Shown: positions 24,847-38,250, counted from the first letter of the stretch. The stretch is DNA of 64,000 nucleotides from Dastarcus helophoroides (GCA_028583605.1 CM053335.1:18583347-18647346), one strand, 5' to 3'. Program-made: numbers and translations. Notes: generated by a model from the sequence alone, not told the origin.

Positions 24847-27800
24847 GTAAGTGTTTCTGTTTAAATATTGTGCATGTAAAAAATTCTGGAGCTTCGTTTG
24901 TCGCAGCAAAGAAAAATCGTTACTATTTTCTATTAAAAAAACAAGTTACAGCGGCAAATGAAAACTGTTCGCGACACCTCATTTATCAGAACGCTTTTAC
25001 GCTCATCAACTCATCTACAGTTGATTCATCACATTCAAAATAAAATTTCGGGATTATTGGATTTATCGGCGTCCACGTTAAACGATCTTTTCCGGAATTT
25101 CTCATTTTCCGTTTGCCAGTTGTGTGACTTCTCTAATTTACTTTGTCTTTTGATGATTACGCTCTATAAAACTAGGAACAAGTATTCCTTGTAGAATATT
25201 TAATCAATCAATGTAAGAGATTTATTATAACAAAATAAATATGTTTTTCTAACAATAAATCCAACTTTTTTAGGTGAATTTCATGAGATGCATTTTCTTT
25301 ATGTCAGTGAGATGAGGTTTTCGAGCCAATGTGTAATGCTGTTTTCATAAGATATTTTTGTCGTCACAATTTTCATTAACTGTTAAAGCTATCTTTTGCT
25401 TGTTAAGAATAAGAATAAGGGCGATCTTCAAGACTGTCTCAAATTTTCTTGGTAGAATTTGTACAATTACTAAGTAATTTCTTGGAGGAATTTTTGCGGT
25501 CATCACAAAATCAAACTTAAGGCGAAAACAAATCACAATTAAATAAACCCTTTAGTTCCAAAAGAATACAAATAATAAAAAGCGTGGTCAATATTCATGG
25601 TTCAAAGTCCCCAATGCTATCGAAAAAAAGTAACTTACGGATTTATAATAGCCCATATATTTTATTTATCTCTGTTTTAGCACAATGAAAGCGTTTTTGG
25701 TCATTTGCATAATTGTGAGTGATGCCCGAAATGTAATCCCTGCTACCGATTGCTACATTTTTAAATAAAAGTATTTGCCAACGGACTAATTGCATTAAAT
25801 AACTGACACTTCCAATTTTATTCCAAATAGTCGATTGGGGATTATGACGTTCGTCTGTAAAATGAACGAATTTCGATTACAGGCAATGATCCTTTCCAAT
25901 AAAAATTAATCGCAATTTCTAAATTAAGCCGATGAAATTAAACGAGGTTACCCTTAATGCGGGTTATTTTAACGTAAACCCGACAGACGTCTGATTTTTA
26001 TTGAGTCGTTAAACAGCAAAAAAAAACGCATTATTGAAATTGGAATCCTAATTTTGCGTGTCACGTATAATTATTTTCACGAAAGTTGAATTTATCGGTA
26101 TCTGCAACGACGTGCAAATTATTATACAAGTGCGTTGCTAGTGTTTGAAATCGAATCTCATAGTAAAATTTATCTTGAGTTGCGTTTACACTTGTTAGAA
26201 TCAAAAATAATCTAGAATATTCTAAGCTAAAACATCAAACACGAAAATAATTGTTTACGCGTTGGACGCACATTATTGAAATGATATCGATAATTTATAG
26301 TGCAGATCTAAACGCATCATTGTCCAACTTATAGCTTTATATCATACGTTGTAAGTAATATCGTTGCGTTTACAATAGACACTTTTTTCCGTACATTCCT
26401 CTCTGAGATAAGTGTCAACTATTCTGAGAGAAGCTATCCGAAACTCTTAGCTGCGTAAATAAGTCTTATAACTTTTCTCAAAGCCGTTGACATGTATCTC
26501 GGAGAGAAATGTACGAAATAAAGTGTCTAGTGTCAACGCACCCTTACGAGTGTTCGATATTACCTATAACGCATGATATTAAGCTATAAGTTAGGTAGAG
26601 GTGCCTTTAAATCTGCACTTAAATCATCGACAATATTTTAATAGCGCGCGTCCATCGGGTCAACAATTATTTTCGTGTTTGATGTTTTAGCTTAGAATAT
26701 TCTAGATTATTTTCCATGCAAAAAAGTTCCGATATGAATTTATTATAAAAATGTAAAAGACCCTAACTGCACTGCAGCAAGCCGAAGAATGTATCTTTAT
26801 TTAAGCTTTTTGAGGCCATCGATTGGGATAAGTTCGGCAACTTAAAATTATAATCCGCAGGAAGATCCAATTTGCCAACTTTTCCCCTCATGAAATATAG
26901 AAAGCGAACCCTTTTCTCGTCGCCCGAGCCGAACAAATACCAAATCAGATGACCTAATCTGACAGCTCTTTATGAAATTCTCTTTCTACTCCTCCGAAAC
27001 AGAAACCGAGAAACGACAGAAAACTAATCGGATTCTGGACCGTCGAGCTCTTAGCCAGCCGCGACCTTAATAATCTTGTTTTATATTTTTCAGAGATTTC
27101 AAGCCGATGAACGGCGAGGGACACTGGAGGGAAATGATACCTTCAGGAAGCGAGCCGCTTTGTGTGACAATGGATCCTGCGGCGGACTTCCTGTGGAAAC
27201 CTCTGCCCTGCGGAGGACCGGAAGCAGCTTCCTTCATCTGCGAACTGGCAGGTATAACAAATTGCGCGTTACGTATGCTCGTGATGGTCGTTTATTGTTG
27301 AAATGTTGGGAGAATGTTCGGTATTGTGCAACATGCCTTGCAGAGTTATATCTAATTTAATTCTCGGATATCCGACCGAAGGGCACGCGGAGATAGGTTA
27401 TTCATGAATACGTGTGGGGAACATTTGCTGCAATTCGCCTCTCTGCCTTGCTTGCTAACCGATGCACAGTACACTAGTTGAGTTCATTATGATATTAAAA
27501 ATTCACTTTTTAATCTAAAATACATATATAACTATACAATAAAATATCTCAAACGTTTTAGATTCTAAAAGAGCTTTTATATTATCAATGCTGGATTCAC
27601 GATATACAAGCAATAGGTTAGCGGCCTTCAAATAGAGTTGAAGATCTTTTTTTTAGTCGTTGATAAAACCTTTTTTTTTGTTCGCAAAATGGCCCCATAT
27701 CTCAAATAGCTTAGGGCCTCATCAAATATAAATCTGGCTCTGTATATTACGTTATATTCTTTGTTGATTGCAATTACGGTTTATAGACTGAACTTAAATA

Positions 27801-30800
27801 GAATGGTGATCTAACGACGTAAATAATAATGCGATGTGTTAAAAATCGCGAAGTTCGTGGACCCCTTTATGGAATCTGCCTGACGGTTGTTATCGTGAAG
27901 AGGCTCGTGTAAAGGTATACTTTTCCTGACGACATTATCTAGTCTAGAACGTACTAGAGGTTTTCCCGAGATGATAACGTCCATAAGCAGAAGAGAAAAA
28001 ATCAGAACTTGTCTAATTCCTTAGTCATAACAACTAACTGGATTCAGTGAATAAAAAAATAATAACAGCTAAGTAGCACATTTGTATATCTGCGTGTAAT
28101 AAGTTATATTTAAAAAAAACATTCTTTGTCTTCAATGGTTTAATTTTTGGTAAAAAAAAAGTTGCTTCTGGGTTCCCGCAGTTCACGTAAGTTTCTCGAG
28201 TAATGTCTCCCCATTTAGAATTTAACAGTCTTTTCAAAACTGTAATCCTGCATCTACGTTTGAGTTAATTTAATTTCTGGATGAGTTCCGAAGTTGTATC
28301 AAACTTGGAAACTATTATAATGCCTGCGTCAGAGTAACAGCTTAATAAAGGACCATTAGTTCAAAGACGAATCATTACTCTTGATACTTGGCTGCTCTAG
28401 TTTACTTTATCCTTTTTATGTATTCTACCAGCGACGTCGCATAATTCTTATTAAATTTAAATCTATAGATTTCCACTAAAACGAATACTTTATGAATATA
28501 ATTTGAAAGGGGTACTAAATAACTAATTCATCCACTTGAAAACCAATTTCGAAATCTATGGTTGTTTTCAATAGTAAAAAATGTATCGTTACGATTCGCG
28601 AAACTTCGAATTTTAACTAGACTATAAATTATTCATAACGATTTGAGAGGCTGCGAAAACTTTTCCAATTTCAGGCAGTTCAATCAGTCAAATTGGTAAA
28701 CAATTTATACCTAAATTCCGTAAAGCGACTTAATCAACTGGCAAGATTTAATTAACGATTGGAAAGTTTTGTTTGCTTCCGTTTCTTCGCTACTACACGC
28801 TTACGAAGGACGCTCGTACTGACTCTTGACAAATTTCTTTGAGAAGGTTTAGCTTGTTACGATAAACAAATCAAAATCTACTCCACGTTCGACGTTGTTT
28901 ATTGCCCTTTGATGAGTGTGTGAACAAATTTCATTCGTTGTGGTTGCAGTATTTTTCTTTACTAAACTGAAATAATGTAGTTTAGTCATATTAAATGTTG
29001 AGTTATTTTGTTTATAAAATTTTAATTTTTCTTTGCCTAAACCAACGCTCGAACAACCATTTAAGGTACAATACCACAATAATAATAAGGGTTGACTAAA
29101 GACTTTTGTTTAACATTTAATCAAATCACTAGCTAACCACAAGTATACTTTCATGTTTAGAATCAGTATATGATATGCACTCTTTACCGGATTGGGCCAG
29201 GAAGCTATTAAAGTATTGGATATTTTTTGATTTTCAGAAATATATTCAAAAATTAAATAAAGAAGCATGTATGATAACATACCAGAAACGAAACTTGTTT
29301 ATGATGATCAATGGAACACTACGTTATCCCTGACACATTTCACATGTCTAATAAAAGTTAAGAAATATTTGAATTATGCACGAACAAGTTTACACGAGAA
29401 TGCACGAAAGGTATAGAGAAAGTCTGAATTAAAAGCGCGTTAAAAAAAAAACAAATTGCTCTAAAGGTAACTCTAAATCTAAAACCACTTAGATCCCGCT
29501 CCAGCAAAAGCGCTTTCCAAGCAAGCGAAGCCCGAATCAAACAGACTTCCTAATTTATCTTCTCTAATTCTCGATCAGTCTTGAAACTAATGCAATTTGG
29601 CGGGTCAACCTGAAGTGAAGCTTTTTCTTCGTCCGCCCTCTATACAATGTATGCTAAGCCGATCCTAATGGACGCATTTTTCTTATTTTCAGTTCCTTCG
29701 TGGGCAATGGGCCCGGAAGGGTGCTTACTGACCGAGCTGCCTTCATTGACAGTGTTATATATTCCGGAGCAAATGGCTCTCGAACTTACGTCGGACTGCG
29801 GTCTCGACGGAACCAAGCGTATCGCATGCAAAGGAAATGCAGTAAGTGGAAATTCTACTTTTTTAATTGTTACAAGGAAAAGTAGCGTCGAATTATCCAA
29901 AAAAAAAAATGTCAATACATATTACTTCATCAGCTGTGTTTATTAATGTTATGTAACATTTCTGCGACCCAATTTGGAAATATTTAAATTTGTAGTAATG
30001 AAAGTTTTTATGAAGAACCATAAAGAATAATTCAATAGTTGTTCCTGAATAACTCGTGTTAAAATATCTTGCAATCACGAAAATTTGGATTACTTTCAAT
30101 TTTTTAGCATGTTTTAATTACGACTCCTTTATCTCAACAGAATATAAATCGTGGCTATTACGGAATGACTTCTAATTGTATTGTGCCCGTGACAAACAGT
30201 GGAAGTGTATGCTCGTAGCCTGAGGTCGACTTCTTTTCTAATTACCCGTAATTAAGTTCTAATTTCATGCCGGCTTGTTTGGGTTGACGCTTGAAAGCCT
30301 CGCCGCTATCTTTGTTCTCTTTTTTTGAGCAATTTTCCGTTTGATCGTCCTTAAAGAGATTTGCTTTTATTCTGCTGTCGCACTGAATTTTCCACATCCT
30401 TACTCTACGCGTCTTACTTTAATTCCCTCGAATTCAAACTGTACCAAATTGCTCAATCGATCGATAAAATAACAAGTTAGGCAAAATTTCTACAAAACTG
30501 CTGGTTACTTTCAGAATTATGATCTAGATCTAGAGCAACTGTCCTGTTGATGAATTATGTTAAATTAAGATGTGATTGCTGCATCGAAGTGTTGTCTGTT
30601 TTCAGAATCGCGAGGAGCTTCTAAAGCAGTTGTCCTGTTCGATGGCCGGCGACGATTTCGAGGAAAAATCCACGAAAGCCGCCCCTATCACGAGCACGCA
30701 AAGCGAGATATCGTCCGATGAGAATTCGGTGCATGTCAAAACGACAAAGCCTTGGACATCTAACACGGTCGATATCGATTACGGTATGCCGACAAGACAT

Positions 30801-33800
30801 CGCAGAGAGACCGAAGATACATTGAGCCCCTTGTCCACTGAAAGCGCAAGAGACGTGTCTACCAAAGGACTGGACATGGGCAAAGTCACCACTGAATTAT
30901 TGACTACATCGCCTACTTCGACCAATTCAAACTTCGACACACAGGTGAGATTTGTAAAGCTGCCTGGATTTGTTGGAAGTTTCGTGACGCTTTTCTCCGG
31001 ATGAATAAAAAGTTTGCTGTCGGATTGGAGCTAGTTCGATTGACATCGACTAATGGAGTATTTATGTGGTATACGCGACGTATAGGTCAGAAGTTTTATT
31101 TAATTTTGTGACAATAAATCGAGACTTTGATTGGCAAGTTTTTGTTTGTCAATTTCGGTTTAATTGATTTGTTTTAATCGTAATAAATTTGATAAAATCA
31201 CAGTGACAAAAATACAGTGAGGAAGGTATGGCAGATTTAAGTGTTTGACAATAAGTTCCAATGCTAGCTATTGATTCAAGTTCTTTTTCCTTTAGACCAA
31301 TGAAATAGGGCGTAATGTAACGATGAATATTATGAATCAGTTGCTGAATAGTGAATGAATCACGATGATGGAGCGCATATATTGACATTTCACAACTGTT
31401 TCTGGAGGTTTCCTTTTCTGGAAAACATTTAATATTCTCATTTATCTACCAATTTGCTTGTTTTCGTCTCGTTTATTTAACATTTATTAACGCTCGGGAT
31501 TATTTGGAAATAATTCTGACCGGATACACGAAATTTTAGAGAGGAAGAAATTTATATTGATTTTTTAACGCAGAGACAAAAATCCAACGCAATCACTACT
31601 TGGGATAATCTATAAGAGATTGTAACAAAAGATTACTGAAAATCTAGAATTGTGGAAGGTGGAAGGAGTAACTGGCGAAGAAAAAGCCAATAAGACATGA
31701 ATTAAAATGTATACAAGATACGTTATACGTTATAATTCAATAATTAATCTAAAATACGATCGATGATGAGTTAGAGTTAGGATTATTTTTCAAAAGATTT
31801 CTTGTGCTTGTAGGCAAATTGGAAAGCACTAAATGGGTAAAATTTCAATAGAATGAAGCGGATGTATTAATTGCTAGTAATAGCGAAATCAGAAGCGTGA
31901 TATACTGAAATAATTAGGATAATTAACGGCGGGATATGTCGTTTCGCTAAACAGGTAATTTAATTCCTATCGCAAATGAACTAACGAACACATTTTAGCT
32001 CTCAAGTAGACATAATATACGGAGGTAATATAAATCATATACAAAACCAATTCGATTGATGAGTGAAACATTAGATACTATTGTGTATTCATGTCAAAAT
32101 TTGTATACAAATATTTCAGTTTAAAGTGGATAATTTTTATATTAAAATCTTTAAAAATGAAGATTTTTTTTCTTTAAAATTTACGAACTTCATCAGTTAC
32201 TTCAAAGCTTATAAATCAATAAAAGAAGGTAATATTTCAAAAAGTATGTTTTCGACTCATATCATATTTATATACAACTCAAAAGCGGGCATTAGTCGGC
32301 TAATAACTTCGAAGTTTTATTAAGCCGAGCTTTATCAGAAGCTGGCCAAATAAAATTATACGACCTATCCAAACACTCCAACGTTACGTTGCTGCGTTTT
32401 TATCGATTTACCAAGTAAATAAAAGGGCTTATGAAAAGGAACGAAACGCCGTTAAAATTTCCTTTTGTTCACGTGTTGCCGGAAATAAACTCATAATGCT
32501 CTCAGAAAACGACCCAAGATGCATTCGAGGGCGCACATGTAAAAACATTGTATCCCGAAACGACAATAAAATGTTTTACAACCCTCAACCATTTGGGAAT
32601 TACTAAAACCTCGAAAGGTGTTCGATAACGTTGACACTTAGCGCGTTGGAAAAGCCATAAACTTTAGCACCTAAAACGAAAACTCAATCCTGTCTTTGCT
32701 GTATTAATAGTTAACATTCGGCATACTTGCTTCATTTATGCGGCGAATTAACGAAACGAAAATTATGATGTTGAGAACGAAAATTTAGGAAACTTTTACT
32801 TTTTGGCCGATTTCTGGCGAAAGCACAACGTAAATTTATTCAAATTTTACATCTTCCTTGCAACATATAAATTCTTGCATTTTACTGTATGTGATTTCCC
32901 AGTTGTGATAATATTATAACGAACTGGTGGTGTATTAGGAATCAGGGAGCTGGTGTTTTACAAATCAGGGAGTATATAGACCCCGTTGTGAAATGTTCCA
33001 GACTGTTGTTATCGTGAACTGACTTGTGTGCAGGTGTCTAGAAGGTAGTAGATGTTTTTCCGAAATGGCAACTCAGTAGAGTAGTTGTCGAATATAAATA
33101 TATTCTTGTGATCCATATAATATGGAGTATTCATTCAATATTTAACAATTGATTCATGTTATTTGTTGTTTATTAGGGTCCCCTCCTTTGTTTAAGTAAA
33201 GTGTTTAAATTCATGCCATCTCTATGATCGAATCCAACATGTAACATTATAAAATATTTTTTGCGGAATGGACTGGTCCTTGGTTATCTTCAAAAATTGA
33301 AATACAAGGGGATAAGATTTGTATTTCAAATTTTGATTATAAAATAAGCCAAAATCAGTTCGCATAAATCATAATTGAAATTCCTCTTGGGATAGAAATT
33401 CGAGCACGTCAACTTCCATTAACTGTCTTCATAAACCGGCGAAAAGGTCTCGCAGAATCACCTTTATTCTCGCATGCAGCCTCACTGAATAGAATCCCTT
33501 TTTGTAGGTCACGACGGTGGCTCCCTCGGCCGATTCAACTCCAGACGCCAGCGTGTCGCGACACGACGACAAATCGGTGGAACAGGGACTACGGGCCGCA
33601 ACGGGGACATCGTCGCCCCGTCCGGCCAGTCAAGACACCGACGTCGATGTTCGACAGCGACAGAAACAAACCCCGACGGCGACCTCGGCGGTCGCCACGG
33701 CCGCCCCGACCGCCGAAACATCGGCCGAGGAACCCGCTGCGGGCGAATATCCCAGCGCAATTAACCAGGGACAACTGTTCAGCATCATAGAAAATGGTAA

Positions 33801-35731
33801 ATATCAGAAACAGTATTGAACAAGTTTTTGTTACGCGTTTTGTAAACGCTTGGTACGCGTTTGTACGCTTGGTGCGCGATTGTAGATAATTATTAAAAAT
33901 GTTATTAACAGTTCTTAAATTCACGGCATATTTATTATCGAATCTTAACTACCAAACCAGATGTACTTTGGGATAAGTGTGAATAAAGGTTTTAAAGCTT
34001 ATTTTACAAAACTTTATGAAACTAAAAAGTCCAGTTTTAAATAAAATTATGATAAATCCTGTTTTACAAATCATTCATTTCCGACAAATTTGCATTTAAA
34101 AGACCGATTAGAGTTTCAAATTTAAAGCGAAACGAAAATTAGGAACTATGAAATTGTCTCATTTGAGTTGGGAATTGGACGCCTGCCAGGAACTTTTGCA
34201 TATATGCAAACTTACCTGCAGTATGTTTCTGGACTCTTGAATTGAGTTACCGTCGAAAAACTTAATCATAACATAAAAAAAGACGGATCTAAGTGAACGA
34301 TTTGAGACTAGACAAGATTAGTTATTGAAACGTTATGCATTTCCTAAAAAAATTCAATTAAATACATCATTCTCAAAGGGTGTTAGTTTTATCAAGAAGG
34401 ATAATTTAACGATTTGACGGAAATAACTTAAAATTACTTCTAAAATCTGCTAATTTAGTTTTTAAATTTAGATTTTTAGCATTCTATATCTATTTTGATG
34501 GTTCTTGGTTATCTTCAAAAAATGATACACAAATCTTATTCCCTGAAACCAAGAAAGGTTAAAAAACACAACTGATAAGTGCCATAAGGGGTTCTATATA
34601 CTTCACAAATGTTGACACATTATGCATCAGTCTATTCTAATATTTTCAGGATTATACTCATTTCGTATTTGGTTATGATTAAAAAATGCTTTCCGAATAC
34701 CTTTGTCGGCATAAAACTTTTCGTTTAGTTGTAAAGATTAATCATATATATTTATTATTTCAGGCACAATGTTTGACATCATCGAATTGAACGAAACGGG
34801 TAATGAAGAGGTTAAAATTTCTCATAACCCCACACCTAAATCAACGAAAGATCACGAGAATTCGTTAAAAGTTTCAACGACAAAATCTGCAGAAAATATA
34901 TACACGACAACGGCGCTTAATAAGGAGGCGTCTGATTCAACTGCGACAACTACCAAGCCTGCGAAAAAATCAAATAAGACCCTTAAAAAACAGCTTATTA
35001 AAGAGTCAGACCCTAAGAAAGCCAATTATCCTTCCGACAAAGAGATACGTAAACAAAAAATTAGCAAAGAATTCAATACTACCGACATCGAAGTAGAAAA
35101 AAATTTAACCAAAGAAGTCGAAATGTTCGCAGTATTGACCGGACCCCAAATAAAATTAAACAGAACACATAGAAAAGAACTTCCGATGCTCGAAGATTTC
35201 GATAACAAAACTAGAGAGAGTCTAGAAAATTCGGAAACCCAAAAACAACTCAATTTATCGATAACGAATGACTTAAACCTCGAGCATCACGTCGAGATTA
35301 AATTACACGAACCCGGGAAGAAAAACGTAACCACAGGAAGTTTCCTCGTGACCACAAAACGCGTCAAACGACCGGGAGTGACCAACGAACCCGAAGTTGA
35401 GGATATGATCAAAACTGAGGTCCCCAAACAAACGGTTGAAACCGTGATCGATCCGAAGATCGACTTGTTGAATAAAAACGGGACGATTAACAACGAAACT
35501 GAAACGATCGAAACAAAGGTGGTGAAAGAGCATTTTTTGCCAGCGGCCCTCCTGGGGGAGACGCCGGTGTCGAGCGCGGAGGTTGAAGATTTTATGTCAC
35601 CAGGTGTGCCAACTCAGAACGCCGTTCAAACGGAACCGGTGACCCAAGGGCGACCTAATAGGCAAAGGCAGCTGATAAAACCGCAGAGGAGGTCGTTTTA
35701 TCCGTATTTCTTCAGTAGAGTGCTGGGTTAG
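24732..35731 (+). CDS. C-type lectin-domain protein with long disordered tail; 5' exons not found
   Basis: Six exons join in phase: 24,732-24,846, 27,094-27,251, 29,693-29,841, 30,606-30,944, 33,508-33,796 and 34,764-35,731, all with AG/GT borders, giving about 671 residues. The first two carry the C-terminal two-thirds of a C-type lectin fold: VWIGLS, then FTW, then LCV, then a Trp, then LPC and FICE. Next comes a 50-residue linker with three Cys, then three exons of Ser/Thr- and Lys/Glu-rich sequence with possible N-glycosylation sites (NET, NGT) and a basic RHRR site. Such domains bind sugars or act as protein modules. The residues usual for Ca/sugar binding (EPN or QPD plus WND) are not evident, so sugar binding is doubtful. 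I see no membrane segment. The signal peptide and N-terminal lectin segment must lie upstream; the first exon seen starts in mid-codon. Convergent with TMEM18. Not matched to a named gene. Confidence 0.88.
24847..27093 (+). other. Lectin-like gene intron with an M3 MITE
   Basis: GT-AG intron of 2,247 bp. Apart from the M3 copy at 26,364 I see nothing functional. Confidence 0.8.
26364..26534. repeat. Palindromic MITE, family M3
   Basis: Ends TTGCGTTTACAATAGACACT and GTGTCTAGTGTCAACGCACC, with interior arms CCGTACATTCCTCTCTGAGA against TCTCGGAGAGAAATGTACGA. A TTA follows the right end. Intronic. Confidence 0.85.
27094..27251 (+). CDS. Lectin-like gene exon, C-terminal lectin segment
   Basis: 158 bp, acceptor TTTTTCAG, donor GTATAA. 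Finishes a split Thr codon, encodes 52 codons and leaves one base. Contains the last two pairs of signature residues: LCV, then LPC and SFICE at the end, the usual close of a C-type lectin domain. Confidence 0.9.
27828..27985. repeat. L2 LTR fragment
   Basis: Similar in order to parts of 3187-3500 and 32,917-33,246 (AAATCGCG, TTTATGGAA, GGTTGTTATCGTGAA, GAGATGATAAC). Intronic and without termini. Confidence 0.5.
29693..29841 (+). CDS. Lectin-like gene exon, Cys-containing linker
   Basis: Acceptor TTATTTTCAG, donor GTAAGT. Encodes about 50 residues directly after the lectin domain, including PSWAMGPEGC, PSLTVLYIPEQ and SDCGLDGTKRIACKG. The three Cys and low-complexity-free sequence suggest a conserved folded element. 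I do not recognise it as a named domain. Confidence 0.88.
29945..30005. repeat. F-family terminus-like fragment
   Basis: GTAACATTTCTGCGACCCAA and GGAAATATTTAAATTTGTAG match the ends of the inverted repeat at 55,266-55,843 and a segment at 62,940-63,043. Confidence 0.5.
30606..30944 (+). CDS. Lectin-like gene exon, Ser/Thr-rich tail part 1
   Basis: 113 codons in phase 0, acceptor GTTTTCAG, donor GTGAGA. Encodes Ser/Thr- and acid-rich sequence with a basic patch RHRRETED that could be a proprotein cleavage site. Continues open 60 bp past the donor, but the GTGAGA site and the phase-matched next exon support splicing here. Confidence 0.85.
32917..33246. repeat. Solo-LTR-like repeat, family L2
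   Basis: Begins TATAACGAACTGGTGG and ends CATGTAACA. Collinear with 3187-3500. Near-matching ATAT/TTAT flanks do not make a clear target duplication. Confidence 0.5.
33262..33336. repeat. Short M2 hairpin MITE
   Basis: GGAATGGACTGGTCCTTGG followed by TTCAAAAATTGAAATACAAG, then a short loop and the inverted arm AGATTTGTATTTCAAATTTT. The inner M2 segment is deleted. Confidence 0.8.
33508..33796 (+). CDS. Lectin-like gene exon, Ala/Thr/Pro-rich tail part 2
   Basis: Acceptor TTTTTGTAG, donor GTAAAT, 96 codons plus one base. Markedly GC-rich for this window. Encodes Ala, Thr, Pro and Gln-rich disordered sequence (for example TATSAVATAAPTAETSAEEP). Reading frames on the other strand here are shadows. 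Confidence 0.85.
34497..34575. repeat. M2 MITE fragment in intron
   Basis: One M2 arm: GGTTCTTGGTTATCTTCAAA, then CCCTGAAACCAAGAAAGGTT and AAAAAACACAACTGATAAGT. No inverted arm. Confidence 0.7.
34764..35731 (+). CDS. Lectin-like gene last exon, Lys/Glu/Thr-rich tail
   Basis: Acceptor TTATTTCAG; the exon finishes a split Gly codon and runs 322 codons to TAG at 35,729. It is rich in Lys, Glu, Thr and Asn with no Cys, which predicts disorder, and has NET and NGT sequons. It ends in a basic, aromatic-rich stretch (RRSFYPYFFSRVLG). The Met codon at 34,769 is internal and not a start. Confidence 0.88.
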
Positions 35732-37540
35732 GTTAGTGCGGGGCCAAATTTTTTATAGATTCTCGTGTGCCGCACTTTTGACGTCTTAAAGCACAAGATT
35801 TAGTCAGTATGCTTTAAAGGTCTCAGTGCTAAATGTTTTATGTATTTAAAAGAATCTAACGAAGTTGGGCAACGGAAGAATTTAAGTAAAACTAGTTAGA
35901 GTTGATAGAAGATAAAATGCAAACTGAGAATGATCATCTGTTGATTGTATGCACACACAGCTTTATATTTAATTTGTTTAATTTTATCATTTGTTATGGT
36001 AACTCTGTTAGTTTCGTTGTGAGTTCACTTTTTAAAATTGTTTAATATTGGTTATTAAAGAAAAGCCAACAACAACGTTTCAGGTTATTTTATGTGCACA
36101 TACAAGTTAGTTAACTAGTTGTAGGGATCTCAGACCAAGAGTGGCCAAGGGAGCAGTCTGATTCCTTCAGAATACCTACTCTTTGTGAAACGCCAAATTA
36201 GGATTATGCCCTGGATGTTCATGATCACGATTTAGGATACGAATTAGCAGTGACAGGTCATTTAAAAATAATGCTTTATTTCAAAATTATATTTTACTAA
36301 TGGTCAAAATAATTGTAATATTAAATTACATACATATATACTGATATAATGCTTATTATTAGCAAGAAAAAATTATTGTTACAACAATTAGGTAAAGAGG
36401 TTTTTTAAGGAGCGAAATTTGTTAAGGGTTTGCTATATATAAGAAGTTTAAATGTTATTCGTATATATTTTAAATATTAGGTGTTAGCCAAATGTATAAT
36501 AGAAATGATTTATGCAATAGTATCATTCCTATATTTTAAGTTTTTAAAAATTTAAATTGGTAAACTAATGTCTAATTGTATAAGGCAAGTTTTTTTATAA
36601 TCATTGGTTTTACTAATAAAACTTAATGCCAATCAATCGGAATCTTATTTAACAAGTCTTTATAGAACTAGACGTAAAAGTTGTCTGTTGTTGTAATAAC
36701 TTTGTCAAGATCACACTTCAGAGATGAATATTTAAAATGTTGCCTTCAAATGTGTTTTACATTTTTAAGTAAAAGATTTTGTATCTCATCAAATATAAAT
36801 TCCATCTATATGGAATATTTAGCACAAGAAATTTCATTTTGCTCGTTGTCAAAATATTTTTTCTTCGTTTTTTGTAATTAATGATGTTTTCATCCCTGAA
36901 AGTTTGGTGTGTTATTCTGTATTATAATGTAATCGAATTATTGAGTTCGTCACTCCAGCAATGGTAACCACATAATACACTACTGACGTCAGCTTCAACA
37001 AAATATTTTGTTGAGCAATTTTTTTGTTCAGCAGAATCCTAACTTTGAGAAAATCTCAGATGACAAAAAAAGGCGAAACAAAATGAATGCAGCTGATACA
37101 TATAATATAGAGAGAATTCGTGTTTTTCATGGCACAGAAAAATGTAACCTTTTAAATATTCTTTGTATAAATGTTTTTTCGTTTACACTTGTTGGTAGTT
37201 AGTAGATTTTTTTTTCAATTATCTTATTTATTACGTAGGTATAGTGTCAATTAAAATAGGATCTCACAAAAGCACTAATAAGACAAATAAGGTTAAGTTT
37301 TAGCATCTTTCATAAGGAAGCTATAAGCTGTGCACCGTCCTTTTCTGCTTCCCGTCCTTTGCCTTTAAATGATAAAGAAGGAGAAAATGTAACACATTTC
37401 AATTGCTTAGAAACTATAATATACCTTTAGGTATAATTTTGCACAAAGATATACTGTAACTACTGATATGTACTTAATGTAACGATGTAATGTACTGTAA
37501 ATACGCAATTATTGGTTGTGCTAATAAAATATTTAATAAT
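35732..37540 (+). other. 3' flank / probable 3' UTR of lectin-like gene
   Basis: Non-coding. Candidate poly(A) signals on the plus strand: ATTAAA at 36,054, AATAAA at 36,615 and AATAAA at 37,523. Which one is used cannot be told from sequence. Confidence 0.5.
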
Positions 37541-37639
37541 AATGTAGTTTTATTGATAAAACACATCATTTAGGTCTCTATTTCTGAACTTAGAGTGTAA
37601 TCCCCAATTTAAACAATCAATTTCATATCAAAAAAAAAA

Positions 37640-38250
37640 TATTCTTTAGTTTTTTATCTAAGCACTTTTTGTTGAAGCATAACTCAAGATACAATAATTC
37701 TTCATAAGTTTTAATTTTATCAAAATTACTAATTTTTTTCCAAAACCAAGTCTCAATTTGAAATTATTTTCAAGAAAAAGATTAGAAAAAACTTAACCGG
37801 CGATTAAAACTGGAATAATGAATTATTGATTTATAAACATTTTCTTGGATAAAAAGTTGAAATTTTGTTAGAAAAATTAAAACTTCACGAAAAAAATGCA
37901 AATTAAAATTTTCGCGAAAAGTGGAATATTTATTTGGGAAAAACTGTTTACAAAAATAACCCACTTTTAAAAAAAATTTGGGCTTTTAACGTCGAAATTC
38001 TCTTTTTTTGAGGAAAATAAAAGAATTTCAAATTTCTTTCGATTTTTTTTAATATTTAGTTTAGAAACAAAAACAAAGTAAAGTTTCAAGGTCAACCTGG
38101 AAATTACTTTTTTAAGAAACCAATACGAAAAGTGGCTTTCAAGAAAAGAAACAAAATTAAAAAATAAATGTTTTACGAAATGGAAACTTGAAGAAAAAAA
38201 GACGCGATTTTGAAAAAATCATTTAATTTTTGAAAGTTGCTAGTTTTATA
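37640..38250. repeat. Degenerate GAAATTTT/AAAAGT low-complexity block
   Basis: A/T-rich with repeated short motifs such as GAAAAAC, AATTTTCG and GAAAAGTGG, resembling the larger block at 40,000-41,590. It separates the convergent lectin-like and TMEM18 genes. Confidence 0.5.

Larger units (their letters stand above)
30945..33507 (+). other. Lectin-like gene intron with LTR and MITE remnants
   Basis: 2.56-kb GT-AG intron. It holds the L2 repeat at 32,917-33,246 and a short M2 hairpin at 33,262-33,336. The rest is AT-rich and unassigned. Confidence 0.75.
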
